A stretch of DNA of 64,000 nt, taken from contig NC_091272.1 in the NCBI RefSeq assembly GCF_042100115.1, forward strand, positions 2,976,001-3,040,000. The letters are read 5' to 3'. Shown here piece by piece: positions 35,179 to 45,915 of the stretch. Made by a program: the position numbers and the translations under genes. Numbering within the stretch: position 1 is the stretch's first letter; the number at the start of each line of letters is the position of its first letter. This DNA comes from Alternaria dauci (Eukaryota; Ascomycota; Dothideomycetes; Pleosporales; Pleosporaceae). The notes beneath the pieces are model-generated. The model made no database searches, was not told the origin of the DNA, and worked only from the letters and a program-made list of their open reading frames with translations.

Positions 35179-36465
35179 ATGTCGGACGAGGACGGCCTGT
35201 TGACCATCGCCGCGAATGGCGACCTCGTCCTTGATGTTGCGCAGGACGAGGGCGGACAGCAATTCTCATATCGCGTAGACTCGAAGACACTGCAGCTCAA
35301 CTCGCGGTATTTTGAGAACCTGCTCAGTGACCGCTTCCACGAAGGACAGCAGCTAGCCAAGGCTTTGGAAGCACTGCAGTTGAGCCACGGCGCCCAGATC
35401 GCTGATGCTCCTGCTGACGTGCTTCCTCACATATCCATCGTTAATGTCGGTCGTGTAGCCGTGGCCAAAGTGTCTTCGATCCGAAACCTCGTTGCAGACT
35501 TCCTTCGCGCCATCCACGGTCTCGACCTTGCCGTAGCCAATCCTCCCGTGGCCAATCTCGCCAACCTCGCCGTCGTTGCCGACCGATTCGATGCTGTCGC
35601 GTGTCTGTCCAAGCATATACAGAGAAAGAAATACCTGCAGCTAATCGATGCAAAATCGAGAGGCAAGCCGGTCCCAACGCAGACTGAAGAGAGAATACGG
35701 CAAAAGCTCTTTGTCGGTCTTCTTTTCGATCATCCGTCGTGGGTGACGCGATATTCAAAGCACTTGATCATGCGGGACTCGGTCCAGTGGCGACCGGGGA
35801 TAGAGGAGGACCATACAAAAGCCTTGTGGTGGGACATACCAGACGTCGAGGACGAGTTGATACAACGGCGAGAGTACATACTTGAGACCATCAATTCTCT
35901 CCAGGCTCATTTCCTCAAGCTGTACACGTCGGGAGAACGTCAATGCAAGCTCTGGTATGATACGTCGCTGCAATGCGATTCTTTTCAACTAGGAGAGATG
36001 GTCCGCTTCTTTTCCAAAATCGACACGATACGGCTACAAGGCAAAATCTATGATAACACGGAGCCGACGTACTATCTTGGAGACATTGATCGACTTCTCT
36101 CCTCACTCCGCCAGTGCTCCAACTACCAGGTCGACAGCAATCATGGGCACTGCGGACTACGGTCACGAATCCTGCCGCTCCTTGACCTCATACAAAATCA
36201 GCTCAGTCTCGATACAGGCAGCTTGGACATCGGAATTTGCGCAGAATGCTGGACGAACCATCGTAAGGAGTATGCCTGGAAACTGGCCAAGCGACCGGTC
36301 GTGTGGGCGCATCCAAAGTCTTTGACCGGTAACCGGACGCTTGCTAACGGGGTCACGCGTAAAAGTCACCAGAGGACGCCTAGTAGCTGCCTAAGTAGGC
36401 ATATGGCGGTCAGAGACCTATTCATGGCTGTGGAGCGCGACTGGACTTCAAGGGACGTTTACTAA
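35179..36465 (+). CDS. BTB/POZ-like fungal protein of unknown function
   Basis: A single open frame of 428 residues. The N-terminus follows the BTB pattern seen in many filamentous-fungal proteins: GDLVLDVAQ, then FSYRVDSKTLQLNSRYFENL and FHEGQQL, continuing through SIRNLVADFLRAIHGLD and ADRFDAVACLSKHI, which match the later BTB helices. BTB domains mediate protein-protein contacts, often as adaptors for cullin-3 ligases, but these fungal-expanded copies have no assigned role. The C-terminal half contains FDHPSWVTRYSKHLIM, LHFLKLYTSG-like text and several Cys residues (QCKLWYDTSLQCDSF, ICAECWTNH), which may form a small metal site. The last 60 residues (after WKLAKRPVVW) look less protein-like, so an unrecognised 3' intron or a shorter natural end is possible. 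Confidence 0.62.
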   Translation: MSDEDGLLTIAANGDLVLDVAQDEGGQQFSYRVDSKTLQLNSRYFENLLSDRFHEGQQLAKALEALQLSHGAQIADAPADVLPHISIVNVGRVAVAKVSSIRNLVADFLRAIHGLDLAVANPPVANLANLAVVADRFDAVACLSKHIQRKKYLQLIDAKSRGKPVPTQTEERIRQKLFVGLLFDHPSWVTRYSKHLIMRDSVQWRPGIEEDHTKALWWDIPDVEDELIQRREYILETINSLQAHFLKLYTSGERQCKLWYDTSLQCDSFQLGEMVRFFSKIDTIRLQGKIYDNTEPTYYLGDIDRLLSSLRQCSNYQVDSNHGHCGLRSRILPLLDLIQNQLSLDTGSLDIGICAECWTNHRKEYAWKLAKRPVVWAHPKSLTGNRTLANGVTRKSHQRTPSSCLSRHMAVRDLFMAVERDWTSRDVY

Positions 36466-37419
36466 GCAGACAATACAATACCAAGGCCGCTTTCGAGACC
36501 TCTTTGAGCCTCATGCAGATCTGAGCTCGATAAGCCTTCGTCGGATACTGGCACGCTAGCGCAGGCTCCCAGGGGGTAGGCATGACCTTAGCGCAACCGG
36601 TCGAAATCCCGCGTTGTACCTAGGTAGCTTTGAGATATTATGCGCGCCACATGGAAACACTTTCCGGCTACTACGAGTAACATAAAAAGTTGCTGCAAAA
36701 GCTGAAAAGACTCGAGATCCTGTGTCTGCCTTGAGGCATCCAACGTACCACGGACGAGAAGAAAACCAGCCCACTTAGTTAACTCGGTGCTCCTATGAAG
36801 CACGTTCTGTGAACGAAGCGTAGTAGTTCATGCATGTACTAGATCTTTTTGCCGGTATGCCTTTCAAAACCAACAGTTCGTGATTCGTTCAGAAAATGAA
36901 CATTGTTTGTGGTTATTTCGTGAGGTAGTACATGTTCGGCTATGAAGGAACTAGGTTGTGTGTGTGATTGGGTGTGCTCACTGCATGGAGGCTGTGTACC
37001 CACTAGCTCTGGGCTGTGTCCTTTTTACATGGCGTTGTGCAGCCACCCGGATTTTGCATCGGGAAAGGGTAAATACTGACTTCTTTCTTCTCTGATACGA
37101 TGATATCCAAGGCCGCTGTTCAGGCGCACACAAGGCAGATCGAACGCTTTCTCACCGTCTCTACATTGCAACATCGTGATCATGTCCAGGTGTATATAGG
37201 TCCACGAACTCTGGTACCGCTTCCTCATTACATCAAGACAGGTAATTTGCTCAAACAAGCTTCCACCTGTCGCTACCGTTTGCTGTTGGAATCAGTTTGA
37301 CATTGGCCCTTGCCCAAATGTCTGACTCACTTTCCACTCTTCAATATCTCGACAACACTCATTCACTAACCTACACTCCCTACTATCAACACCATACACA
37401 TTCCACAAAGCCCGGGAGT
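36466..37419. other. intergenic interval
   Basis: No supported gene. A perfect TACCTAGGTA palindrome lies at 36617-36626. A minus-strand frame at 37258-37025 looks partly protein-like but lacks any support. Confidence 0.5.
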
Positions 37420-38509
37420 ATGTATCAAAAACTGAAGAAGACGTTTTCGACCCGCAAATCTTCAAAGTCGAGTAACGATTATCTTTCGCGAGACACGGAA
37501 GGTACTGGACAGATGTTGAGAAATACGCCTGCAGCTGCACCGGTCAGCAAGAGAAGCGCTGGATCCCGCGATAGCGGTCTTACACCACCCTCACGCACCA
37601 ACCCATTTGCCTCGGCGTCACCCGCTACACGAAGGCCTAGTACGTACTACATACCCCGCATCCGATGGGCGGTTCACGAGTTTTCCTTCAAACACTGACT
37701 TCATACCAGTCAGTACAAGTACGAATCCTTTCACTTCTAATCGTGAAGCCCCACCACCTTATACGCCAGACCCAGCCCAGAACGATCATGCAGGAATTTC
37801 AGCTCCAGCTACCGCTCCTATGGACGATGATCCTTATGACTTCCTCAGAACCTTTGACACGGTCTTTTTGGTTGACGACTCTGGGTCCATGGCTGGTCGA
37901 TCTTGGGCGGAGACTGCCAAAGCTCTTGAGATGATTGCACCGATTTGTACTCAGCGCGATGCCGATGGAATCGACATCTACTTCCTCAACCACCCAGACT
38001 CTAGCCTGTACAAGAACGTCACATCAGCGAGTACCATTATCGAGATCTTCCAGACTGTGCGTCCCAGCGGCGGTACACCAACCGGCCAGCGCCTGAATAG
38101 GATCTTGAAGACGTATATCCAGCGATTCATAAGAGACAGGAATATTAAGCCCATGAACATCATCGTCATCACTGACGGCGTGCCATCTGACGACGTCGAG
38201 TCCGTCATCGTATCCGCTGCCATGAAGCTCAGCAAGGAGGAGGCAGAACCATGGCAAATCGGTATCCAGTTCTTCCAAGTGGGCAATGAACCCGGTGCGC
38301 GGGAACACCTCAAGAGCCTGGATGATAATATCGCCCAGATAGCGGGTAGTATGGCAGGTGGCATGCCGGTGAGGGATATCGTGGACACGATTCCTTTTAC
38401 TGGCGAAGGAGATGCTGAGCTTACTGCTACGGGCATCCTCAAGGTGGTACTGGGCTCGGTTCATAGACGCTGGGATCAGAGTTCCCGGGACTTGCATCGT
38501 AGCTATTGA
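37420..38509 (+). CDS. von Willebrand factor A (VWA) domain protein
   Basis: Two exons (37420-37639, 37710-38509) around a 70-nt intron give 339 residues. The first 110 residues are basic, Ser/Pro-rich and probably disordered (KLKKTFSTRKSSKSS, TNPFTSNREAPPPYTPDP). The VWA domain runs from about residue 125 to the end: FDTVFLVDDSGSMAG carries the DxSxS part of the metal-ion-dependent adhesion site, GGTPTGQRL supplies the threonine and IVITDGVPSDD the aspartate, so the full MIDAS appears intact. No signal peptide or membrane segment is seen, so it is probably intracellular. Such stand-alone VWA proteins are common in filamentous fungi and mostly uncharacterised. A frame extends upstream of Met 37420 to another ATG, but the PPPYTPDP-type protein normally starts near MYQKLKK; this is a judgement. 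Confidence 0.85.
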
Positions 38510-39923
38510 TGTATGGCTTGCTGGTACAAGGGTTCGTGGTGTGCGTTGTGGTTGATTCAATCAACAGGGTTTGACTAGATTCATTAATTTCATACGTCTA
38601 GAGATGGGGGTTTTGTTCTTGACTGGGTGGTGTTGCCACTGGATTTAGGTGGCGGTATTATCGTGGGAGTTGGTGGTTTGATGTCTTTACTTTGCGAGTG
38701 GCTTCTGCATGCATTTTTTCTGGCTTTAGCCGTAGGCGGAATATGGACATATTGGTAGTCTCAGGGGCTGATTCGTATACTTTCTTCTACTACCCATACG
38801 TTTATCTAATCTTATAGCGGGATCGAAATAGTATTCAGAGGGATCTAAAAAAAGTTTTTCTCTTTTGAAAGCTACCTCCGTATAACTGCCATACTGCCAG
38901 CTTTCCAAGCGATCATAACGTCAGAACCTCGGGTTGCTAAACGCCGAGTTATGTAAGACCCCTATCGAGCTTGTAATAAGTCCTGCCATGCCACCAGGCC
39001 GACATCCAACGAACGGATGCGTCGCATAGCAGCATCAATGAGTCGTCCATGACCGCAAGCGCAGGTCACGGCACGAGTTGGGCCGAAAGACAACCTCGAC
39101 GGCGCCGGGGTACCTCCGCTGAATCAACTGGCCCTGCGTATCTTCACGTTGCGTTTCCGTGGTTTTTGTAATTAGCCGTTACCTAGTCTAGCCATGCGCA
39201 CCGGGGCAGGTAAAGCCTAGATGGAACCAAGAAGCTGGCGGATAGGATCAACTTCCTCATTAACAACTGTAGCCGCTACTGCCAAGCCGGCTCCAGTTAT
39301 GAACGCCAGGTTTTGTATTAGATAGGTCGGTGCCTGTTGATGCGTCTTTGCTGTATCTTTGGGGATGTTGCTGCTGACTACCTGGTAGATTCACAGTGAT
39401 GTGCCGTAGTACCTGAGAAAGATCTGGTGGCTTCGTCCACTCCAGGGCTGTGTGATATAGCCAACGTGTTTTGTCACAGGTCTTTTGGCTTCTTCCTATA
39501 TCGAAATCGTAACGGAAGAAGGGCTGTGGCCGGTTTGTGAATTCTTGTTAACGGAGAGGGTGTTAGTGATGCAGCGATCGGATCGCACCGGCAAGTGGGC
39601 GGGTGTGTAGAGTGGTAGGTAGCTAATACTAGGTAATGTAAGTTAGTCCCAGTCATCAGGTTACGGCTACGCGGTTATTGTCGTTTTTAGAACACGAACG
39701 AAAAATCATATTGAGAAACGGAAAGTTGTAGTTGTAAAAAGTTCAATGGTATCAATACCTATCACTGACTTTGATTAGAGCTATGAAGAACTAGAACTAG
39801 AGTTAGAACTAGAAAGAATAACACTCAGCATGACAGATACAAGCTCCTAACTCTACGCAACGGTCCCAATGCTCCCGAGGTCGTATGAAGAGTTTTCCGT
39901 AATGTCCAAGGTTAGGTATGAAT
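38510..39923. other. 1.4-kb intergenic interval
   Basis: No supported gene. A palindrome GTTGATTCAATCAAC lies at about 38549-38563, just after the VWA gene, and an imperfect AGAACT-type short tandem occurs at about 39786-39815. Confidence 0.5.
39786..39815. repeat. imperfect short tandem repeat (agaactag type)
   Basis: Three to four imperfect copies of a unit close to gaactaga occur in about 30 bp. It is simple-sequence DNA in the interval upstream of nothing obvious and downstream of the small secreted protein gene. Confidence 0.5.
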
Positions 39924-40199
39924 CTAGCAGTTGGGCTGTCGCGAGCTCCGAAGGGTGGCACCGGCGCCTGTGCCGGACGAAAACCCTAGACCGCAGGTAT
40001 TCGTGGCTGTAACGAAAAAGTTGGCCTGCCTGCGTTCAGACCAGATGGTCGACTGTCCGCCGCGGGGGACACATCCGGTACCGATGACAACAGTAGTCGA
40101 GGCTGTTGCGTCGAGGATTTCCACTCCGCACCTGCTCCCCTGAGCGAAAGCAGGAGCAGCAAAAGCAGCTACCGCCAGGAATTTCGTGATGGAGACCAT
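39924..40199 (-). CDS. small secreted cysteine-containing protein, candidate effector
   Basis: One frame of 91 residues. The first 19 residues form a clear signal peptide (MVSITKFLAVAAFAAPAFA), with cleavage expected before QGSRCG. The mature peptide is about 72 residues with four cysteines (SRCGVEI, GTGCVPR, TNTCGLG, QPNC at the end), an even number that could form two disulphides. It is rich in Gly, Ser, Thr and Ala and ends directly at the last cysteine. I recognise no family. Small size, secretion, paired cysteines and a gene-poor, repeat-bearing setting are features shared by fungal effectors, antimicrobial peptides and wall proteins; which applies here is unknown. A (TA)n tract lies about 240 bp upstream and a MITE about 325 bp upstream. 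Confidence 0.65.
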   Translation of the reverse strand: MVSITKFLAVAAFAAPAFAQGSRCGVEILDATASTTVVIGTGCVPRGGQSTIWSERRQANFFVTATNTCGLGFSSGTGAGATLRSSRQPNC

Positions 40200-40441
40200 G
40201 TTCTAGTCCGGTTAGCGCATCTGTAGCAAAGTAACATAAGGCTCCGCATACGTGATAGAGCGTGTAGAGGGGGTATGCTGAAGGCTGGCGTGAAGGCTCA
40301 GACTAAACACGAACTTGTTAGCATGTGATCTGAATGCGGCTTCCGTTGGCTTACTTTTGTAGGTTGGTTGTACGAGAGAATTGAAGACGAATGACTTTGA
40401 GATGATGATTTGAAGGTGGTAGAGGTACATCGTTACCTAGG

Positions 40442-40462
40442 TATATATATATATATATATAT
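40442..40462. repeat. (TA)n microsatellite
   Basis: About ten TA units in a row, directly abutting a TACCTAGGTA palindrome at 40434-40443. It lies in the promoter side of the small secreted protein gene. Confidence 0.9.
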
Positions 40463-40524
40463 GTGTGTTTCTAAGTGTAGGGCCGACCTCTAATTGCCTC
40501 GGGATTGTTTCTAGTCATGTCATA

Positions 40525-40945
40525 GTCTAAACCCTAGTTAGGATGCGTAGCGTCCATGAGGGAGTAATGAGGCGCAGAAAAAGCGTCTACCAGGAAGAGA
40601 ATCCCCGAAATAAGAGCTTATTTCTTGGGTTTCTTCCTTTGCAGGGTATAAATGTTGCCTAGTAGGGGAGACAGAGATTACGTGTTAGCTATAGTACGGG
40701 AGGTATAGTTGCCGTCTGATTCATCCACTTCATCCTACAGTACTGCGATGACGCATATCAGCTTAAGCTACCTATGTAATTACAACTTCTACTATTCTTA
40801 ACAATCTAAACAAACAGAATCTCTTAAACAAGAGAATTCGTAAGTAAAAGGACGAGATGCTCTAGTAGAGGTACGCAGTGACTTGCAAAGGAGAAACCTT
40901 GAGAAAAGACCTCGGGACGCTACGCATCTCAACTAGGGTTTAGAC
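40525..40945. mobile_element. MITE (Tc1/mariner-like), 421 bp with 31-bp terminal inverted repeats
   Basis: The left end 40525-40555 starts GTCTAAACCCTAGTT and continues GATGCGTAGCGTCC after a two-base difference. The right end 40945-40915, read on the minus strand, has the same two blocks: 29 of 31 bases match, and both differences are A/G transitions. Each end is bordered on the outside by TA (40523-40524 and 40946-40947), as expected for the TA target-site duplication of Tc1/mariner-superfamily elements. The interior is AT-rich, has no open frame able to encode a transposase, and contains an internal near-palindrome (aataagagcttattt) at about 40608-40624. It is therefore a non-autonomous miniature element. 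I cannot name the family. The transitions would fit repeat-induced point mutation but are too few to show it. Confidence 0.75.
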
Positions 40946-42136
40946 TATACTTGCAGTTACTTGTACAGGATAAGTCGAGAAACTCTTAACTACTCTACAA
41001 CAATCCTATGTCCTTTTCTATAGAATGTCACTTCTTCCTTAGTAACACTCTCGGGGTAGGCCTTGGCATCAAGCGGACCTTAGCACTTGTTATTAGTTAG
41101 TGACATTACCAAGTGCCTAGCGTACGCAGGGACTCGGCTCACGCTCAACATATATCCATGGATGTATCTGGTAGTAAATGTGTTCGAGAAGCTTCTGGCC
41201 ATACCCGGAATTCCGAGTTCCTAGGTACGTACCGGGGGTTTCACCGACGAACACAACACCGACTAGGTTGTAGCATATTATATTACCCCCTTCCTTTCTC
41301 TGAGCATCATGATGGGTTTCGTTTGAGTCTCTGCGGAATCCTGTAGGGAGGAGTCTTGTGCTAGGATCTCGATGAGGCTCCGTAACCTACTCCTATCGAA
41401 TCTTTGTTACTGTGTTTGCCAGGTTTTCTTGGATACCTACCTAGGTAGGCTCCATTATTGGGAGGTGGTAACCCTTTGATTTCACTTCGTACCACTACTT
41501 TGCTCCTAGCCCTCGCCATCGACAAATCTGAGCTAGAATATCTTCAACTTTGCAGATGTCTGCACCGTCGGTATCTACTTGGATTGGTAGTGGTTAGTCG
41601 TCGTCTCTTGATTGACTCGGTAAAGGATCTGACGATGCTAATCGTAGCCGGCCAAGGTGGAAAACGTGGTGCGGGCGCCGGAGAGTGACTTGGTGGATAG
41701 CTTTTGCATTTGGGGTCTGCATCGGGTTTAGCTTCGATCTCAGGTTGTACCTGCGTACCCTTAGGAAACTCGTTCTCGTGTTGGAAGTTTTGGTGTCGCC
41801 AAAGCCCAGGGCTGCGAAGCTTTGCGCAATGAAGCATTATTTGCTTGGTCTCAAGTTTTCTGGCTGGACGGGCGAAGCACGCTCACGCTCATTTGTAATT
41901 TGCCCCGGAGGTACTCGTAGTCACGTTTTGCAGCTGAAATGATACTCTGTAGGTGTTTGTTGTGGATCGGTAGCTGGTCGAGCCATGCTGCATGGACAGA
42001 GATCCTGTTTGCGCGTGTCGCGTACAGGATTGAGCGATGTGGTGCAGCAGGGAAGGGGTAGGCGGGACGTTGGCGAGCGATGACGTTTTGGCTTCCCGGT
42101 AGCTTGGCCTGAACCCCGATTACAACATTTCTGGGC

Positions 42137-44652
42137 ATGTCGACCCAGAAAGAGGGGACAAGCGCCGACGCTGCCATTCCCTACTTCACCAATCTCTCGT
42201 GGTCCATTTACCGCATCAAAATCGCCCTGCTCACCTCGGGCTCGTCGTCGGACATGGCCAAATCAAAGGCGCTGCAGAGCAACCTGGACGTCGACTACGT
42301 GATCAGCTATCGCTTTGCGAAGACTGGTATGTGTGCTTTGTGTGCCAACGCGGGGGTCCACGATGGATGTGCTAACGGGCGCGTAGACAAGAGCAAGGCC
42401 ATTGCGCAGTTTGAGAAGCTCTGCGAGGCTTTGGCCAACGTTGGGCTGCAGACAGAGGTCCGCAATGGAGACTCGCACTCGATACTCCTCTTCGTGAGGG
42501 TGGCTTCAGACGAGCACCTGTTTGGCGAGGTATACAGATCCAGGTAGCCAAAGCTTCAGACCGTTCATAAGGCGCTTGCTAATTCCCAACAGAGTCCGCG
42601 ACTGGATCCACGGTGTTCGAACGGCTGCCCCCGAGAAAGTTACCCGCGAGTCGCTCGAAGCCGAGCCCCTGTACGAGGCCGAGAGGCTGCGCATCATATA
42701 CCAGCTCATCACCAACCCTCCTTCTGAAGGCGGAGCTGGAATTACACCCAAAGAGGGAGAATGGGAGAACGTCGAGTCCATCTTTGCCCTGCACGACCAT
42801 GCCTATAACAAGGACTGGATCAAGAAGTGGACCTCGCAGTACTTCCTGACGACCGAAGACTTGGATGATATCAGAAACCGGCTGGGAGAGAAGGTAGGCT
42901 CCCAAGATACTGTCTCGCGTGGCTGTGAACTAACCTGGTCAGATTGCCTTTTATTTCGCCTTTACACAGTCCTACTTCACCTTCCTCGTCCCCGCTGCCG
43001 CCTTTGGCCTCTTCTCATGGCTCTTCTTCGGCTCCTTCTCGCCCATCTACGGTCTTGCGAGCGCCCTGTGGTGCACCGTCTTCACCGAGTACTGGAAGCA
43101 ACAGGAGGTTGACCTGAGCGTTCGCTGGGGCGTCAAGGGTGTTTCCAAGATCGATGTCAGGAAGAAGGACTTTGAACCTGAGAAAACAATCACCGACCCG
43201 GTCACGGGCGAACAGGTCGGATTCTTCCCAGCATCCAAGCGCTTCCAGAGGCAGTTGTTGCAGATTCCCTTCGCCATCGTTGCCGCCTGCTCGCTTGGAG
43301 CTGTCATTACGACCTGCTTTGCTATAGAGGTCTTCATCTCAGAAGTCTACAACGGCCCACTAAAGAGTGTTCTCGTAAGTGTTGAATCTGATTCGCAGCA
43401 TACGGCTTGACTAACCCGCAAGGTCTTCATCCCTACCGGCATTCTCACAACCGTCAATCCCATCCTAAACACCCTCCTAACCCAGGCCGCTACGCGTCTG
43501 ACACAATTCGAAAACTACGAGACGTCGCAGGCGTACGAAAAGGCATTGACCCAGAAGATCTTCGTCATGAACTTCATCATGTCTTACTTGGGAATCTTCC
43601 TGACTGCCTTTGTCTATGTACCATTTGGCAAGGTGATCGTACCCTACCTTGACGTTTTCAACGTTGCCGTGCGACCCTTCGCCGAAGACGAGAAACAGCT
43701 ACACCTCAACTCGACGAGCTCCAGCTGGAGCATTAACCCTGACCGCCTCCGCAAGCAAGTCATTTACTTCACAGTCACCGCCCAAGTCGTCAACCTGGGC
43801 ATGGAGCTTATCGTTCCATACATCAAGCGTCGTGGCCTTGCCAGGTACAAGGAGATGCAGTCTGACAGGGCTGCAAAGAACGGCGGTTCCGCACCGGCCA
43901 CTGTCGAGAATGATCCTGCCGAGGACGCTGCTTTTCTTGACCGTGTCCGCAAGGAAGCCGAGCTCGATGTCTACGATGTCACAGCCGATCTTCGTGAGAT
44001 GGTCGTGCAATTTGGCTACCTGTCACTCTTCTCCGTCGTTTGGCCACTTACCGCTGTGTCATTTTTGATCAACGACTGGATCGAGCTTCGTGCCGATGCC
44101 ATGAAGATCTGTGTTGAGATGCGACGACCCACTCCATGGCGTGCTGATACTATCGGCCCTTGGCTCGACTCCCTCTCCTTCCTTACTTGGCTGGGCAGCC
44201 TCACTACATCCGCTCTTGTCTACATGTTCTGGAATGACCACACTGGCCCCAGCGGTAGTCCTTCCAACATTCAGCTCTGGGCCCTCCTTCTGACCGTCTT
44301 CTTCTCCGAACATCTTTTTATCCTCTTCCGCTGGGGCGTTCGCATCGTGCTGTCCAAACTCGATTCTCCAGGCTTACAAAAGGAACGCCGTGAGCGCTTC
44401 CTGGTGCGCAAGCAATACTTTGAGGAGAATCTTAGCCAGCTGCAGAACATCCCCAAATTGAGTGAGAAGGGTGGCGAGATCACTAGGCAGAGTCTCGAAG
44501 AAGAGGCTAGACAGGGTAGTCTTAGGGATGCTACCCCTGAGATAAGGTTCTGGCAGCGCCAGAGGAGCTGGAGAGAGAGCCCCGCGGTCGCCAAAGATCT
44601 CATCAGCAGGGCGCAGAATGAGACTGTTGTGGAGACAAAGAAGGAGTTGTGA
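42137..44652 (+). CDS. TMEM16/anoctamin family membrane protein (Ist2-like; lipid scramblase or channel)
   Basis: Fungal TMEM16 proteins are calcium-activated phospholipid scramblases; the yeast member Ist2 also tethers the cortical ER to the plasma membrane. Five exons (42137-42326, 42387-42543, 42593-42893, 42943-43374, 43423-44652) give 769 residues. The N-terminal cytosolic domain ends near residue 216. The anoctamin core starts with IAFYFAFTQSYFTFLVP and IYGLASALWCTVFTEYWKQQ, the conserved first two membrane helices, followed by LSVRWGV. Further helices include FAIVAACSLGAVITT, FIMSYLGIFLTAFVYVPFG, FGYLSLFSVVWPLTAVSFLI and ALLLTVFFSEHLFILFRWGV. The segment GMELIVPY and the later acidic residues in LINDWIELRADAMK and FSEHLF lie where the family binds calcium. 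The C-terminal 120 residues are charged. Databases often label such genes plasma-membrane channel protein. Introns are canonical. Confidence 0.95.
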
Positions 44653-45915
44653 AGCGCGACAGCACTATAGTTGTCATTTGCGATTCGGACGGTGCGGTAT
44701 AGTCGGCTTGTAGTGGGGAATGACGCGAGTACACATCCGTTGAGATTTTCCTTGTATTGACTTTAGCATTGTTAGCCTAGCGTTGTCTTGTGTATCCTTA
44801 CGTTGAAAAGCTATCAGTCGATGATAATACCAAAACGACTGGCAACAATATCGTGTTTATTCGTGGTGCAAGCTTCGGCCCTTGATGTCGTGCTTACGCT
44901 AAAACAAACCAGCTCATGGCGAGTGACCAATACCTGTTGATGCTTTTCAAAAGCCAACTCCTGGAACCACCCCCAACTGAACATGCAAATAGACTAATCT
45001 TTCTTCCTCAAGCGCATGCCTAAAGCCTGCTACTCAATGAGAAAAGACGTCCTGTTGCTGGCGACATTTCTGAAGAGGGGAATGACGTTGGGAAATCGCA
45101 AATGCGACATCCTTCAATCAGACCAGGCTTCCGATCCGGCGTTGCAATAGCAGGAGTATGTGCTAGATATAGTTGTCCGCGTTGAGCGTATGATTAGCAT
45201 CATGTTTGTGCTCATGAAGAGCAAGAAAAGAGAACAGCGGGAAAAGGAAAAAGAAAAAACAGATTTATCATGGAACATCTACGGTACAAGGAAAGGGGGG
45301 GCGGGCATAGAAAACATGTAGAGACTGTACATGTCGTCTCGTTCAATCGATTAGGACCGAACAGAAAACAACATCGGTGGCGGGAAGGACTCGTGTCGCC
45401 GCGTCGAGATCTGTGGGATCAACATGGTGTGTGCGAGGCCTGTTCCGGTCGATGAGGCGTCCGTCCGGACAGTGTACGTATGTAGTTGCCAAACGCCTAT
45501 AGCGCCGTGAATGGGGTATCGTGTAATGGTGGAAACATTCATGCCGCCCTAATCTGTGCGCATCGTGAGTAGACCCTGCCGAAGCATTCGTACTCGCCTA
45601 TCCATAACGGCGCCTTACGCCATGCTCTTTTGATACTTGAGACCCTTGCTGGCTTGTTAAGCTGCAACTACCGTTCCGTCCAGCTGCGCCTGGACCACCT
45701 TCCACATGGCTCGTGCCCATTCGTCATTCCAAGTTGGGCGTCATTGATAGCCTTGTCAAGAGTTGTGCTGGTCCGGTTTTGGCTGATGAAGTAAGTCTAG
45801 TCCGAAAGGTATCATGAGAATCTTAAAGAGCCCATGAAAGAGACAAAGGCCATGTCCTAGTGGCGTACACACGAAAACGTACGTAACGCCTACTTCAAAT
45901 CTAGTACAACGCACC
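44653..45915. other. 1.3-kb convergent intergenic interval
   Basis: Holds the 3' flanks of the TMEM16 and Trf4-type genes. A polypurine run (GA-rich, on plus) occurs at about 45220-45262. No supported gene. Confidence 0.55.

Larger units (their letters stand above)
40200..42136. other. repeat-bearing 1.9-kb interval
   Basis: This contains the (TA)n tract, the MITE and TACCTAGGTA palindromes listed separately. The stretch 40,500-41,450 looks more AT- and TpA-rich than the surrounding genes. No supported gene; the longest frames (41458-41688, 41685-41942 on plus) lack any domain. Confidence 0.55.

Noticed and set aside
36597..36625. Possible tRNA T-arm (GGTCGAAATCC-like)
   Set aside because: No matching acceptor, D-arm or anticodon stem could be formed around it.
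41458..41942. Two adjoining plus-strand frames with hydrophobic text
   Set aside because: No Kozak-like start, no splice sites joining them and no conserved motif; probably chance in a repeat-bearing interval.
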